Shown here: piece by piece, positions 1 through 8,775 of the stretch
Layout: every line of letters starts with the position of its first letter
Position numbering within the stretch: position 1 is the first letter of the stretch
DNA from: Alterinioella nitratireducens
Lineage (GTDB): Bacteria > Pseudomonadota > Alphaproteobacteria > Rhodobacterales > Rhodobacteraceae
Assembly: GCF_013155465.1 (NCBI RefSeq)
Contig: NZ_JABJVX010000003.1
Coordinates: 90,086-154,085 of the forward strand
Direction of reading: 5' to 3'
Length of the DNA stretch: 64,000 nt
Program-made: the position numbers and the translations under genes
The notes under the pieces: generated by a model
Told to the model about the DNA's origin: nothing
Databases searched by the model: none
The model's input: the letters and a program-made list of their open reading frames with translations, nothing else

Positions 1-252
1 GCGATGTGCAAGCGGGCGGGGATTGCCAAGCTCGACGGTGGCCCGCGGGGCGCGACGATCCAGTTTCACAACGATAAATTCGCCAACCCCGCCGGTCTGG
101 TGGAATTCGTCCAGGATCAGAAGGGCCTGGCCAAGGTGCGCGACAACAAGATCGTGGTGCGGCGCGACTGGAAGAACGAGGCCGACAAGATCAAGGGCGC
201 CTTCGCCATCGCCCGTGACCTGGCCGAGAAGGTGGTGGGCAAGAAGGGCTAG
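1..252 (+). CDS. mfd: Transcription-repair coupling factor Mfd, C-terminal fragment
   Basis: Only the last 83 codons lie in the window; the frame is open through base 1, so the gene begins upstream. The segment FANPAGLVEFV...KVRDNKIVVRRDW resembles the C-terminal TRCF domain of Mfd, the ATP-dependent translocase that removes stalled RNA polymerase from lesions and recruits UvrA. The stop overlaps the stop of the convergent transporter gene by four bases. The identification rests on this short tail only, but the domain is characteristic. uvrA, a functional partner, is also in this window at 57.5-60.4 kb, far from this gene. Confidence 0.8.
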   Translation, partial: AMCKRAGIAKLDGGPRGATIQFHNDKFANPAGLVEFVQDQKGLAKVRDNKIVVRRDWKNEADKIKGAFAIARDLAEKVVGKKG

Positions 253-1487
253 GGGGTAGCCCTGACACGCTCGAGCCGGGCCATCGACCGGGTCAGGGCA
301 AAGCCCATAACCGAGCAGGCCAGCACCCCGAGCGAGAGCGGCAAGGGCGTGCCGTCAAAGGCCAGCCCGATGGGAATGGCGATGATCACGGCCCCCACGG
401 TGGCCAGCGAGGCGACGATGGAGGCGGCAAGCCCGGCGATATGGCCTAACGGTTCCATCGCCAGCGCGTTGAGGTTGCCAAGTGTCAGCCCGACCATGAA
501 GAACACGGAAGTGGACCACAGGAACCACGCCGTTAGCCCCGCGCCATAGCCCCAGGGGCCGGTGATCTCGAAGAGGATCATGAGGCTGCTCAGCACGATC
601 TGCCCGCCAAGCGCGAAGGTGATCAAAAGGCGCATCCCCAACCGCATCACCAGCACCGCGTTCAGGATACTGGCGGTCGCCGCCAGGAAGGCCGTGCCCA
701 TGAACCAGAAATGAAACTGCGCGCCCTGGTCATAGGTCAGGTCATAGACCTGTTGGGTCGAACTGAGCACGGCAAAGAGCATCCCCTGCGCCAGCGTCTG
801 CACCAGGATCGACAGGCGCACCATGGGCAGGGACAGCACCTCCTTCACCGCGCGCCACAACACGCCCACGCGCATCGGCTTGCGCGCCTCGGGGGGCAGG
901 GTTTCGGGCTGGCGGATCGTCAGCCACGCGGCCGAGACCAGCGAAAAGGCGATGAAGGCCCCGAACATGCCGCGCCAGCCCACAAGCGCGATGATGCCCG
1001 CGCCGATCGTGGGGGCGATGGCCGGCACGATGGTGAAGACCAGCATGATGAAGGACATCAGCCGCGCCATGTCGCGCCCCGCATAGAGGTCGCGGATGAT
1101 CGCCAGGGCGACGATGCGCGGCCCTGCGGCCCCCAGGCCTTGCACGAAGCGCGCGAGCAGCAGCAATTCCAGCGACCCCGCCAACCATGCCGCGACCGAG
1201 GCGGTGCAATAGAGCGCGGCCCCGATCAAGATCACCGGCTTGCGCCCGATCGCGTCCGAAATGGGCCCGGTGACGAAGGTGCCGACGCCCATGCCAAGCA
1301 CGAAGATCGTCAGGATCAGCTGCGCGCGGTTGATGTCGTCGGGGCTGAGCTCCTCGGCGATCTCGGGCAGGGCGGGCAGCATCGCGTCGATGGAGAACGC
1401 GATGGAGGCGATGAGCATGGCCATCAGCGCCACGAACTCCACCCGGTGCAGACGGCGCGGCGGCAGGGGCAGGGCGGTGTCGGTCAT
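249..1487 (-). CDS. Bcr/CflA family multidrug efflux MFS transporter
   Basis: A 412-residue inner-membrane protein with about twelve hydrophobic segments. The motif GPISDAIGRKPVIL after the second helix is the MFS motif A loop, and PAIAPTIGAGI in the fifth helix is the drug:H+ antiporter motif C, both typical of Bcr/CflA exporters. I start it at the ATG at 1487 (MTDTALPLPP), because the longer reading frame upstream is the shadow of the neighbouring gene, with which this start overlaps by four bases (translational coupling). Substrate unknown; proton-driven export of drugs or metabolites is the family role. Confidence 0.85.
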   Translation of the reverse strand: MTDTALPLPPRRLHRVEFVALMAMLIASIAFSIDAMLPALPEIAEELSPDDINRAQLILTIFVLGMGVGTFVTGPISDAIGRKPVILIGAALYCTASVAAWLAGSLELLLLARFVQGLGAAGPRIVALAIIRDLYAGRDMARLMSFIMLVFTIVPAIAPTIGAGIIALVGWRGMFGAFIAFSLVSAAWLTIRQPETLPPEARKPMRVGVLWRAVKEVLSLPMVRLSILVQTLAQGMLFAVLSSTQQVYDLTYDQGAQFHFWFMGTAFLAATASILNAVLVMRLGMRLLITFALGGQIVLSSLMILFEITGPWGYGAGLTAWFLWSTSVFFMVGLTLGNLNALAMEPLGHIAGLAASIVASLATVGAVIIAIPIGLAFDGTPLPLSLGVLACSVMGFALTRSMARLERVRATP

Positions 1488-2032
1488 GGGCGGCTCACGG
1501 CGGGCACTAGGAACGGGGTTCTGGCGCGGTAGGCGGCAAAGGCCGCGCGATGTCGGTCTGCAAGGGCGCGGTCCTCCACGGCCGAGCCGTATAGCAGCAC
1601 GCCCGAAGCGGCAAGGCCGAGGACCAGCGACTGGGTCGATCCGATCCAGAGCGCGATCCCGGCCAGCGAGGCGATCTGGCCAAGGTATTGCGGATGCCGG
1701 CACAGCGCGTAGGGGCCGCCTGTCGTCACCCCCACATCCCACCCGCTGGTGCCTTTCAGCCCGAGGGTGGCCGTGGCCCATGTGTGCAGCACAGAGCCCG
1801 CGATGGCCAGCGGCAGGCCGATGCCGTTGCGCAAAAGCCCCGGCAGGACAGGGGGTTGCCCCCAGGTCTGCACCAGCCCCAGGTAGAGGCAGGTCGTGAG
1901 CCCCCAGGCCCATATCGCGGTGAAGAGGTTGCCCCGTCGCGGCGGCCACGGCCCCCGTCCCGGCGCACGGTCCGACAGCCGGAGGATCACCAGCCAGAGC
2001 GCGCTTGCGCCGAGCCCGAGGAGGAGCGCCAC
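1484..2032 (-). CDS. Isoprenylcysteine methyltransferase-like integral membrane protein
   Basis: A 182-residue protein with about five hydrophobic helices. The segment GGPYALCRHPQYLGQIASLAG matches the conserved RHPxY(L/F)G core of the ICMT/PEMT/NnrU membrane family, whose members bind S-adenosylmethionine and methylate lipids or prenylated groups. The actual substrate in bacteria is usually unknown. It lies directly upstream of the Bcr/CflA exporter on the same strand with a four-base overlap and six bases downstream of the FrnE-like gene, so the three are probably cotranscribed. Confidence 0.7.
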   Translation of the reverse strand: MALLLGLGASALWLVILRLSDRAPGRGPWPPRRGNLFTAIWAWGLTTCLYLGLVQTWGQPPVLPGLLRNGIGLPLAIAGSVLHTWATATLGLKGTSGWDVGVTTGGPYALCRHPQYLGQIASLAGIALWIGSTQSLVLGLAASGVLLYGSAVEDRALADRHRAAFAAYRARTPFLVPAVSRP

Positions 2033-2038
2033 CGCGCC

Positions 2039-2683
2039 CTATCCCTTGTCCGCAAGCTGCTCGCGGATCTCACGGATCACCTGCGCCCATAGCTCGGGCG
2101 GTTGCGCGCCGGGCAGGGCGTGCTGGTTCGCGACAATGAAACAGGGCACGCCGGTGACCCCGCGTTCGCGGGCATGGGCGTCGCGGGCGCGGATGTCGTC
2201 GGTATCAGCATCGCCCGCCAGCAGGCGCAGGGTCATGGCGCGGTCCATCTCCAGCGCTTCGGCGATGTCGGCCAGCACAGTGGCGTCACCGATATCGCGC
2301 CCCTCCTGAAAATATGCCTTGAAGAGGGCGGCCACCATCGGCGTCTGCCGCCCTTCCAGTCCCGCCCAATGGATCAGGCGATGCGCGTCCAGCGTGTTGG
2401 GCGTGCGCGCGATGCCCTCGAAATTGATCTTGAGCCCTGCTTTCTCCGCCGCTTCGACCACCGGTGCATAGGCCCTGACCGCGCCCTCCTTGCCGCCAAA
2501 CTTCGCCTCCAGATAGGCGCGCCGGTCCATCCCCTCGCGCGGCATGTCGGGGTTGAGCTGGAACGGATGCCATTCGACGGTGAAGGGGTGATCGCCCGCC
2601 GCCTCCAGCGCCCGGTCGAGATTGGCCTTGCCGATGAAGCACCAGGGGCAGATCGGATCCGAGATGATGTCGAGCTTGATCAT
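2039..2683 (-). CDS. DsbA-family oxidoreductase, FrnE type
   Basis: A 214-residue thioredoxin-fold protein. The active-site pair is CPWC at residues 12-15 (DPICPWCFIG), followed by the all-helical insertion of the FrnE/DsbA-like group and the cis-Pro loop GVTGVPCFIV near residue 180. There is no signal peptide, so it acts in the cytoplasm, unlike classical DsbA. FrnE-type proteins act as disulfide isomerases or in oxidative-stress tolerance, and some are polyketide-associated; the substrate here is unknown. Its start overlaps the stop of the acyl-CoA ligase gene by four bases. Confidence 0.8.
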   Translation of the reverse strand: MIKLDIISDPICPWCFIGKANLDRALEAAGDHPFTVEWHPFQLNPDMPREGMDRRAYLEAKFGGKEGAVRAYAPVVEAAEKAGLKINFEGIARTPNTLDAHRLIHWAGLEGRQTPMVAALFKAYFQEGRDIGDATVLADIAEALEMDRAMTLRLLAGDADTDDIRARDAHARERGVTGVPCFIVANQHALPGAQPPELWAQVIREIREQLADKG

Positions 2684-4155
2684 GAGCGGTCTTTCAGTTT
2701 GCGGGCCAATGCCCGTCGGTCCAGCTTGCCATTGGCGCCGCGCGGCATGGCGTCGAGATAGATATAGAGGCGCGGCCGCTTGTAGCCAGCCAATGACCGC
2801 GCCGCGAGGTCGGCCAACGCGCGGTCGGGCTGCGGCTCCCCGGTATAGGCCAGCGCGATGACGTTTGTGTCGCCGAGCGGGTAGGAGAGGGCCGCAACCT
2901 CGGTCAGCCCCGCTGCGCCCTGGAAGGCGGCCTCGATCTCCTGCGGGGCGATGCGGTAGCCGCCCGCGGTGATCACGTCATCGACGCGGCCATGATAGGC
3001 GATGGCACCGTCACCTACATGCGCGACCCGGTCCCCGGTGAGGAAATGCGCGCCAGACAGGGGCAGGTCGACCGTGTCGCCGTCGAGGTAGCCGAGCATC
3101 AGGCCGGGTTCATCGCGGTGGATGGCCAGCGTGCCGATGCTGCCGTCCTCGACCGGGGTGTTCGCCTCGTCCAGAATGGCAATCCTGCGCCCCGGCTGCG
3201 CAAAGCCGAGCGTGTCGGGCGGCGCGGGCCGGTCGGGACAGCCCGAGATGAAGGTGGAACATTCGGTCATGCCAAGCGCCTCGTGAATCTCGGTCCCGGT
3301 GGCCTTGCGCCACTGCGCGCGGATGGGTTCGGGCAGTTTCTCGCCCGCCGAAAGGCCGTGGCGGAGTTTCGGCATGGCGGGCAGGGGGGTGCGCAACAGC
3401 TTGCGGTAGATGCCGGGTACGGCGGCGAAGATGGTCGCGTCATGGCGTTTGAGGAGAAGCGGCAGCGCCTCGGGCGCGGTATCGGGCGCAGGGATCAGGG
3501 CGGTGGCCCCCACGGACCAGGGATCGAGCAAGCCGGTGCCGAGCGTGAAGGACCAGTTGAAGGCGCCCGCATGCAGCACGCGGTCGGTCCCACGCAAGCC
3601 ATACCAGCCGTCATACATCGCCCGCCGCGCCCAGATCGCGCGATGGGCATGGGCGACGGCCCGCTGCCCGCCGGAGGTGCCGGAGGTGAAGAGGATATAG
3701 GCCAGCCGGTCGGGATCGCCCAAGGCATAATCGGCGGGCTCATGCGCCGTGAGGCGGTCCAGATCGGTCACGACCGGGCAGGGCAGTGGGGCGGGCAGGG
3801 CGATGCCGTCTTCGGCCAGGATCAGGTGGGGCTGGACCAGCTTTGCGAGGGAGGTGATCTCGGGCACGGTCAGCGCGGCGGAGGTCGGGACGGGGATCAG
3901 CCCGACCGCGATGCAGGCAAGGTAGGCGACGGGAAAAGCAGGCCGGTTGCCGAGGCGCAGAAGCACGCGGTCACCGGGGACAAGCCCCTCGGCCAGCAGC
4001 CCCGCCGCCATCCGGCGCACGGTGTCTTCGAGCCGCGCATAGCTCCAACGGTCGGCGCGGGCAGGCGACAGTACCGCCAGCGCCACCTTGTCGGGATGGG
4101 TCGCCGCCGACGCCAGCACATGGGCGGCAAGGTTGAAGGGGGCGGGGCAGGTCAT
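2680..4155 (-). CDS. AMP-forming acyl-CoA synthetase (benzoate-CoA ligase-like)
   Basis: A 491-residue ANL-superfamily enzyme that would activate a carboxylic acid to its CoA thioester through an acyl-adenylate. The phosphate-binding P-loop is at about residue 165 (ILFTSGTSGGQRAVAHAH), the adenine motif ALGMTE follows, then TGD and the hinge/catalytic C-terminus GYKRPR...ANGKLDRRAL with the conserved lysine. The usual P-loop lysine is replaced by Arg-Ala, a small oddity. The start is the ATG at 4155 (MTCPAPFNLAAH); the open frame extends further without family similarity. The substrate is not deducible: benzoate-like or short fatty acids. Confidence 0.78.
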   Translation of the reverse strand: MTCPAPFNLAAHVLASAATHPDKVALAVLSPARADRWSYARLEDTVRRMAAGLLAEGLVPGDRVLLRLGNRPAFPVAYLACIAVGLIPVPTSAALTVPEITSLAKLVQPHLILAEDGIALPAPLPCPVVTDLDRLTAHEPADYALGDPDRLAYILFTSGTSGGQRAVAHAHRAIWARRAMYDGWYGLRGTDRVLHAGAFNWSFTLGTGLLDPWSVGATALIPAPDTAPEALPLLLKRHDATIFAAVPGIYRKLLRTPLPAMPKLRHGLSAGEKLPEPIRAQWRKATGTEIHEALGMTECSTFISGCPDRPAPPDTLGFAQPGRRIAILDEANTPVEDGSIGTLAIHRDEPGLMLGYLDGDTVDLPLSGAHFLTGDRVAHVGDGAIAYHGRVDDVITAGGYRIAPQEIEAAFQGAAGLTEVAALSYPLGDTNVIALAYTGEPQPDRALADLAARSLAGYKRPRLYIYLDAMPRGANGKLDRRALARKLKDRS

Positions 4156-4287
4156 GGCAGCGGGCGTAAGCAAGACGCTGACCCATGGCAAGGGTGCGGG
4201 ATCGTTTCCGGGTAGCGTGGGGTCGGTTTTCCCTGGCTCGTCCCTTTCGGCCCAGACCGCGAAAACCGGCACCTGACGGGCAGGACC

Positions 4288-5319
4288 CTAACCGAACATC
4301 GCCGCCAGATCGGCGCTGCCTCGCGTCCCGATATTCTCGCCGTGGCGCTCAAGAAACCGGTCGCAGGCGCGTTCGCCCGCATCGCGCAGCTTGTAGAGAA
4401 CCTGGGGCACCGGCACGGTCTTGGTGGCAACGGAGAGCTGCGCCATCAGGTCGTCATCGGCGATCATGTGGACATGGATATTCTTCATCGTGCCGGGCGA
4501 AAGCGCGCCATCGGCCAGCAGGCGCTGGACGAAGGAGATCGCGCGCAATTCCCGCAGGAGCGAGGTGTTGAAGCCGATCTCGTTGATCCGGTTCTGGATC
4601 GCGCGGGCGGTCTTCGGCACATCCTCGCGGTAGAGCGGGTTGATATTGACGATCACGATATCGGCGGGCAGGTCGGGGGCGAAAAGCGGGAAGAGCGCCG
4701 GGTTGCCGGTATAGCCGCCATCCCAATAGGCCTCCTCCATCCCCGTCACCGGATCGGTGATCTCGACCGCCTGGAAGAGCGTCGGCAGGCAGGCCGAGGC
4801 CAGGATCGCGTCGCTGGTGATCTCGTGGCCCGAAAAGACCCGGATCTTGCCGGTGCGCACATTGGTGGCGCAGATGTGGAAGACGGGGCCGGCCTCACCG
4901 CAGACCTCGTCATAGTGAAACCGGCGCACGACGGGTTCCAGCGGGTTCTGGTAGAAGGGCCCGTAGGCGTAGGGGCTGACCACGCGGCTGAGCGCGTCCG
5001 ACATCGCGAAGGGGAGCGAGGCCTCGATGATCTGGCTGATCGCCGAGGGCGAGGCGGCATCGAGCCAGCCCGCGAAGCGCAGGTCGGTGATCGCGCCCAT
5101 CTGTTGCCAGAGCCATTCCAGGTTCTCGCGCGCGAGGTCTCGGCTGCCCTCGGCAAGGCCCGCCTTGAGCGCGGCCCCGTTGAGCGCACCGGCGGAGGTG
5201 CCGGAAATGCCCGCGATCTCGATTGACGGCTCGCGCAGCAGCCGGTCCAGCACGCCCCAGGTGAAGGCGCCATGCGCGCCGCCGCCTTGCAGGGCCAGGT
5301 TGATCTGTTGGCGGGTCAT
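4288..5319 (-). CDS. Patatin-like phospholipase
   Basis: A 343-residue cytoplasmic patatin-fold serine hydrolase. The oxyanion-hole motif GGGAHG is near residue 12, the nucleophile elbow G-T-S-A-G near residue 42, and the catalytic Asp in DGG (YWDGGYTGN) near residue 200, giving an intact Ser-Asp dyad. The start chosen is the ATG at 5319, giving MTRQQINLALQGGG, the usual family N-terminus. It lies downstream of 3-hydroxybutyrate dehydrogenase on the same strand. Patatins in this setting have been linked to polyhydroxybutyrate granules or phospholipid turnover; which applies here is inference. Confidence 0.85.
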   Translation of the reverse strand: MTRQQINLALQGGGAHGAFTWGVLDRLLREPSIEIAGISGTSAGALNGAALKAGLAEGSRDLARENLEWLWQQMGAITDLRFAGWLDAASPSAISQIIEASLPFAMSDALSRVVSPYAYGPFYQNPLEPVVRRFHYDEVCGEAGPVFHICATNVRTGKIRVFSGHEITSDAILASACLPTLFQAVEITDPVTGMEEAYWDGGYTGNPALFPLFAPDLPADIVIVNINPLYREDVPKTARAIQNRINEIGFNTSLLRELRAISFVQRLLADGALSPGTMKNIHVHMIADDDLMAQLSVATKTVPVPQVLYKLRDAGERACDRFLERHGENIGTRGSADLAAMFG

Positions 5320-5451
5320 GGCGGGCCTTGTGCGAGGGGGGGGAGGGCGGGATGCCTCCCCTTTCAGCGGCATGACGCCGCCTGTCGGGCAATGGGCGGG
5401 GATATTTGCGGAACAAAGAAGCGGGCGGGGGGGCGTCAAGGTGAAGGGCGC

Positions 5452-5487
5452 GCGTTAACCTTAACCGGGATGGGGTAAGGTTAACGC
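5452..5487. repeat. 12-bp perfect inverted repeat rich in TTAACC
   Basis: GCGTTAACCTTA at 5452-5463 is exactly reverse-complemented at 5476-5487, around a 12-base spacer. It lies between the stop of bdhA and the start of the patatin gene. Neither side carries a T-run, so it is not a normal intrinsic terminator. It could be an operator, an mRNA-stabilising hairpin for bdhA, or a leader structure for the patatin gene. Confidence 0.6.
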
Positions 5488-5494
5488 AAGTGGG

Positions 5495-6280
5495 CTACAG
5501 CGCGGTCCAGCCGCCATCGACGCTGATCGTGGTGCCGGTGATCTGGGCGGCCGCGTCCGAGCACAGGAAGACGGCGGTGCCGCCCATCTGTTCGACGGTG
5601 GCGAATTCCTTGGATGGCTGGCGGGTCAGCATCACGTTTCTGATCACCTCATCCCTGCCCATGTCGTATTCCTTCATCGTGTCGGGGATCTGCGCCTCGA
5701 CCAGCGGCGTCAGCACATAGCCGGGGCAGATTGCGTTGCAGGTGATGGGCTCCTCCGCGGTTTCCAGCGCGGTGGTCTTGGAAAGGCCCACGATGCCGTG
5801 CTTGGCGGCGATATAGGCGGATTTGTAGGGGCTGGCGGTCAGGCCATGGGCCGAGGCGATGTTGATCACCCGGCCCCAACCGGCCTTGCGCATCAGCGGC
5901 AGCGCTGCGGCAGTGGTATGGAAGGCCGAGCTGAGATTGATGGCGATGATCGCGTCCCATTTCTCGGTCGGAAATTCGGGGATCGCGGCGACATGCTGGA
6001 TGCCTGCGTTGTTGATCAGGATATCGCAGGCTCCGGCTTGCGCGATCAGGTCGCGGCACTCGTCTGCTTTCGACATGTCGGCCTTGATGTAGCGTGCGGT
6101 AACGTCGAATTCCTTGGCAATGTCGCGGGCCAGGGCGTGATCCTCCTCGCGGTCGGTGAAGGAGTTCAGCACCACATCCGCGCCCGCCCGCGCCAGTTCG
6201 CGCGCGATGCCGAGGCCGATGCCTGAGTTGGAACCGGTAATGACGGCGGTCTTGCCGGAAAGCGAGGTGGTGATGGCCAT
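5495..6280 (-). CDS. bdhA: 3-hydroxybutyrate dehydrogenase (SDR)
   Basis: A 261-residue short-chain dehydrogenase that oxidises D-3-hydroxybutyrate to acetoacetate with NAD+, the step after polyhydroxybutyrate depolymerisation. The cofactor loop TGSNSGIGLGIA is near residue 15, NNAGIQHV near residue 90, and the catalytic YIAAK near residue 160 with the upstream serine in INIASAHG. GIQHVAPIxEFP-like and QxPSKEFATVEQ segments are typical of the D-3-hydroxybutyrate dehydrogenase clade. The start at 6280 (MAITTSLSGKTAVITG) was preferred to the longer open frame. Confidence 0.9.
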   Translation of the reverse strand: MAITTSLSGKTAVITGSNSGIGLGIARELARAGADVVLNSFTDREEDHALARDIAKEFDVTARYIKADMSKADECRDLIAQAGACDILINNAGIQHVAAIPEFPTEKWDAIIAINLSSAFHTTAAALPLMRKAGWGRVINIASAHGLTASPYKSAYIAAKHGIVGLSKTTALETAEEPITCNAICPGYVLTPLVEAQIPDTMKEYDMGRDEVIRNVMLTRQPSKEFATVEQMGGTAVFLCSDAAAQITGTTISVDGGWTAL

Positions 6281-6348
6281 GGGGTCTGCTCCGAAATGCT
6301 GATCTTGGCGCATCCTATCCGCGGAGTTTGCGAGATGCGAGAGGCGGT

Positions 6349-6717
6349 CTAACCGGTGGGCTTGGGCACGTCGCCGAAAAAGCCTGTGATCCGGGTCAGG
6401 CGGCCATCCGGGCCGATCTGGCCGAAATCGACACCGTGGATTGCGACCGATCCGTCGGCGGCGCGCATGTGCCAATCGAATCGCAGGTTCTGGCCGTAGC
6501 CCTGCACGCCGCTGGTCACCTCGATTCGCGCACCCGGATAGGTGGCGTGGACAGACGCGATATGGCTGCTGAGCGCCGCGCGCCCCTCGGCCTGGACCGA
6601 GGGATCCTCATAGACGCCATCCGCGGCCCAACAGCGTTCCAGAAGGCCAAGGCGCGCCTGCTCGTCCTCTTCCAGCCACGCGGCCCCATATGTTGCGATC
6701 AGCGCGTCGGGGGTCAT
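6349..6717 (-). CDS. SnoaL/NTF2-like fold protein
   Basis: A 122-residue protein with the cone-shaped NTF2/SnoaL pattern: a helical start (MTPDALIATYGAAWLEED), then a region with DGVYEDPSVQAEGRAALSSHI and strands ending TRITGFFG. Such proteins can be small isomerases, hydrolases or ligand carriers; no specific catalytic set is recognisable. The start is the ATG at 6717. It sits upstream of bdhA in the same orientation, 68 bases away, and may be cotranscribed with it. Confidence 0.7.
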   Translation of the reverse strand: MTPDALIATYGAAWLEEDEQARLGLLERCWAADGVYEDPSVQAEGRAALSSHIASVHATYPGARIEVTSGVQGYGQNLRFDWHMRAADGSVAIHGVDFGQIGPDGRLTRITGFFGDVPKPTG

Positions 6718-6751
6718 GGCCGCTCTCCCTCCATGCTCGGGACCACTTGCC

Positions 6752-6828
6752 AAAAAAAACGCCAGCACAAGGCTGGCGTTAAGTTATTGAGGCAGGTTTC
6801 ATACAGGCAAGAAACCTATCGAGCAGTG
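6752..6828 (-). ncRNA. Candidate small RNA of about 75 nt with terminator
   Basis: Read on the minus strand, a sigma70-like promoter (6834-6863) is followed by a stem GGTTTC (6816-6811) / GAAACC (6800-6795) with a ten-base loop, then a nine-base-pair terminator stem AACGCCAGC / GCTGGCGTT (6780-6772 and 6766-6758) closed by five bases and running straight into eight Ts (6759-6752). No reading frame of useful length fits between promoter and terminator. No Rfam family was recognised. The ends are estimated: the 5' end is placed seven bases after the -10 box. Confidence 0.6.
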
Positions 6829-6833
6829 ATCCC

Positions 6834-6863
6834 TTTATAAGCAATAGCTTGCCCAGAGTCCAA
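6834..6863 (-). promoter_or_regulatory. Promoter of the candidate small RNA
   Basis: Minus strand: -35 TTGGAC (6863-6858), 18-base spacer, -10 TATAAA (6839-6834). It points at the two-hairpin unit ending in an intrinsic terminator, with no coding gene in between. Confidence 0.5.
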
Positions 6864-6941
6864 CCGAAAAGTTTGAAAGCCGGGACGGGGGCGGGTAGCG
6901 TCGGGGGTAATCAAACAAAGGGCAGGGGAGATTGTCCACAA

Positions 6942-8750
6942 ATGCTGAAAGATTGTTTCACGCGGGCAGCGAAGATTCTGGGGGTCTGGGTGTGCCTGGC
7001 CGGGGCCGCGCAGAGCGAGCCCATGCACGGGATCGCGATGTATGGCGAGCCTGCGCTGCCGCCGGGTTTCACGCATCTGCCCTATGCCAATCCCGACGCC
7101 CCCACGGGCGGGCGGATCGTCACCGGCGAGGTCGGCAGTTTCGACAGTCTGAACCCGCATATCCGGCAGGGCCGGGTGCCGTGGCAGCTGCGATTCCTTG
7201 CCTACGAATCGCTCATGGGCCGGTCCTATGACGAACCGTTCACGCTTTATGGGCTGCTCGCCGAATCGGTCGAGGCCGATCCCGATGGCCTCTGGGTCGA
7301 GTTTCACCTGCGCCCCGAGGCGCGGTTTTCCGATGGCAGCCCGGTCACGGTCGAGGATGTGATCTGGAGCTACGAGACGCTTGGGACCGTTGGCCACCCG
7401 CGCTACCTCAATGCCTGGTCCAAGGTGGCCAGCATCGAGCCGGTGGGCGAACGCGGTATCCGCCTGACCTTCAACGAACCCGACCGCGAATTGGCGCTGA
7501 TCATGGGCATGCGCCCGATCCTGCAACGTGCCCAATGGGAGGAGAACGCGTTCACCGAAAGCGGGCTGGACGTGGTGCCGATCGGCTCGGCCCCGTATGT
7601 CGTGACCGATTTCGAAGCGGGGCGCTATGTCTCGCTGACGCGCAACCCCGATTACTGGGGCGCCGATCTGGGGTTCCGGCGCGGCACCAACGTGATCGAC
7701 GAGGTCCGGCTGGAGTTCTTCGGCGACGGCACCGCCATGTTCGAGGCCTTCATCGCGGGCGAGATCAACACCATCCGCGAGACCAATGCCGCGAATTGGG
7801 AAAACAACTATGATTTCCCCCGCGCCCAATCGGGCGAGGTCGTGTTCTCGGAGATCCCCCATGAACGCCCCACCGGCATGTTCGGCTTTGCCATGAACAC
7901 GCGCAGCCCCCAGTTTCAGGACTGGCGCGTGCGCGAGGCGATGATCCAGGCCTTCAATTTCGAATATATCAACCAGACCCAGAACGGCGGAACCGAGCCG
8001 CGCATCACCTCCTATTTCTCCAACTCCATCCTGGGGATGAATGAGGGCGCGGCCGAGGGCCGTGTGGCGGAATTGCTGGAGCCCTTCGCCGACGATCTTC
8101 TGCCCGGCGCGCTGGAAGGCTATACATTTCCGGTCACCGATGGTCGCCCCGCAAACCGGGCGGGCATCCGCGAGGCGCTGCGCCTGATGGAGGCGGCGGG
8201 CTACAGCGTCGAGGATGGCGTCATGGTCGATGGCGACGGGCAGCCCTTCAGCTTCGATATCGTGCTGCAACAGGGCAGCGCCGAGATCCAGGCCATCATC
8301 AACATCTACCTTGAGGCGCTGGACCGGCTTGGCATATCGCCCAATGTCACCACCGTGGACAGCGCGCAATACCGCGAACGCACCGACCGGTTCGACTATG
8401 ACATGACCTATTTCGAGCGTGGCGTATCGCTGTCGCCCGGTAATGAGCAATACCTCTACTGGGGCTGTGACATGGCCGATACGGAAGGCAGCCGCAACCT
8501 GATGCGGGCCTGCAACCCGGCCATTGACGCGATGATCGGCGAGATGCTGACCTCGGCCGACCAGGAGGATTACCGCGCCGCCGTGCGGGCGCTGGACCGG
8601 GTGCTGACCTCGGGGCGCTACGTGATCCCGATCTGGTATTCGCCGATCAGCCGTATCGCGCATGACCGGGCCCTGCGCTACCCCGAGACCTTGCCGATCT
8701 ATGGCGATTTCCTGGGGTTCCAGCCCGATGTCTGGTGGTATGAGGAATAA
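6942..8750 (+). CDS. Peptide ABC-transporter substrate-binding protein, YejA-like (SBP family 5)
   Basis: A 602-residue exported solute-binding protein. Residues 1-25 (MLKDCFTRAAKILGVWVCLAGAAQS) form a signal peptide. The mature start MHGIAMYGEPALPPGFTHLPYANP and the ESLMGRSYDEPFTLYGLLAE segment are characteristic of the YejA/microcin C branch of the oligopeptide-binding family. The start is the ATG at 6942, after a GGGGAG ribosome site; the open frame begins earlier but without a signal sequence. No cognate permease or ATPase (yejBEF) lies next to it, so it is an orphan here. A terminator follows the stop. Confidence 0.88.
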   Translation: MLKDCFTRAAKILGVWVCLAGAAQSEPMHGIAMYGEPALPPGFTHLPYANPDAPTGGRIVTGEVGSFDSLNPHIRQGRVPWQLRFLAYESLMGRSYDEPFTLYGLLAESVEADPDGLWVEFHLRPEARFSDGSPVTVEDVIWSYETLGTVGHPRYLNAWSKVASIEPVGERGIRLTFNEPDRELALIMGMRPILQRAQWEENAFTESGLDVVPIGSAPYVVTDFEAGRYVSLTRNPDYWGADLGFRRGTNVIDEVRLEFFGDGTAMFEAFIAGEINTIRETNAANWENNYDFPRAQSGEVVFSEIPHERPTGMFGFAMNTRSPQFQDWRVREAMIQAFNFEYINQTQNGGTEPRITSYFSNSILGMNEGAAEGRVAELLEPFADDLLPGALEGYTFPVTDGRPANRAGIREALRLMEAAGYSVEDGVMVDGDGQPFSFDIVLQQGSAEIQAIINIYLEALDRLGISPNVTTVDSAQYRERTDRFDYDMTYFERGVSLSPGNEQYLYWGCDMADTEGSRNLMRACNPAIDAMIGEMLTSADQEDYRAAVRALDRVLTSGRYVIPIWYSPISRIAHDRALRYPETLPIYGDFLGFQPDVWWYEE

Positions 8751-8775
8751 GGCGATCTGACGTCGATCCATCAAG

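Noticed and set aside
1488..1949. N-terminal extension of the Bcr/CflA transporter frame
   Set aside because: The extra 154 codons overlap the methyltransferase-like gene and are its shadow; the start at 1487 gives a normal protein.
6816..8774. Long open frame of 652 codons on the minus strand opposite the YejA-like gene
   Set aside because: It mirrors the well-supported plus-strand gene, has no family features and reflects high GC codon use. Long antisense frames of this sort occur opposite most genes here.
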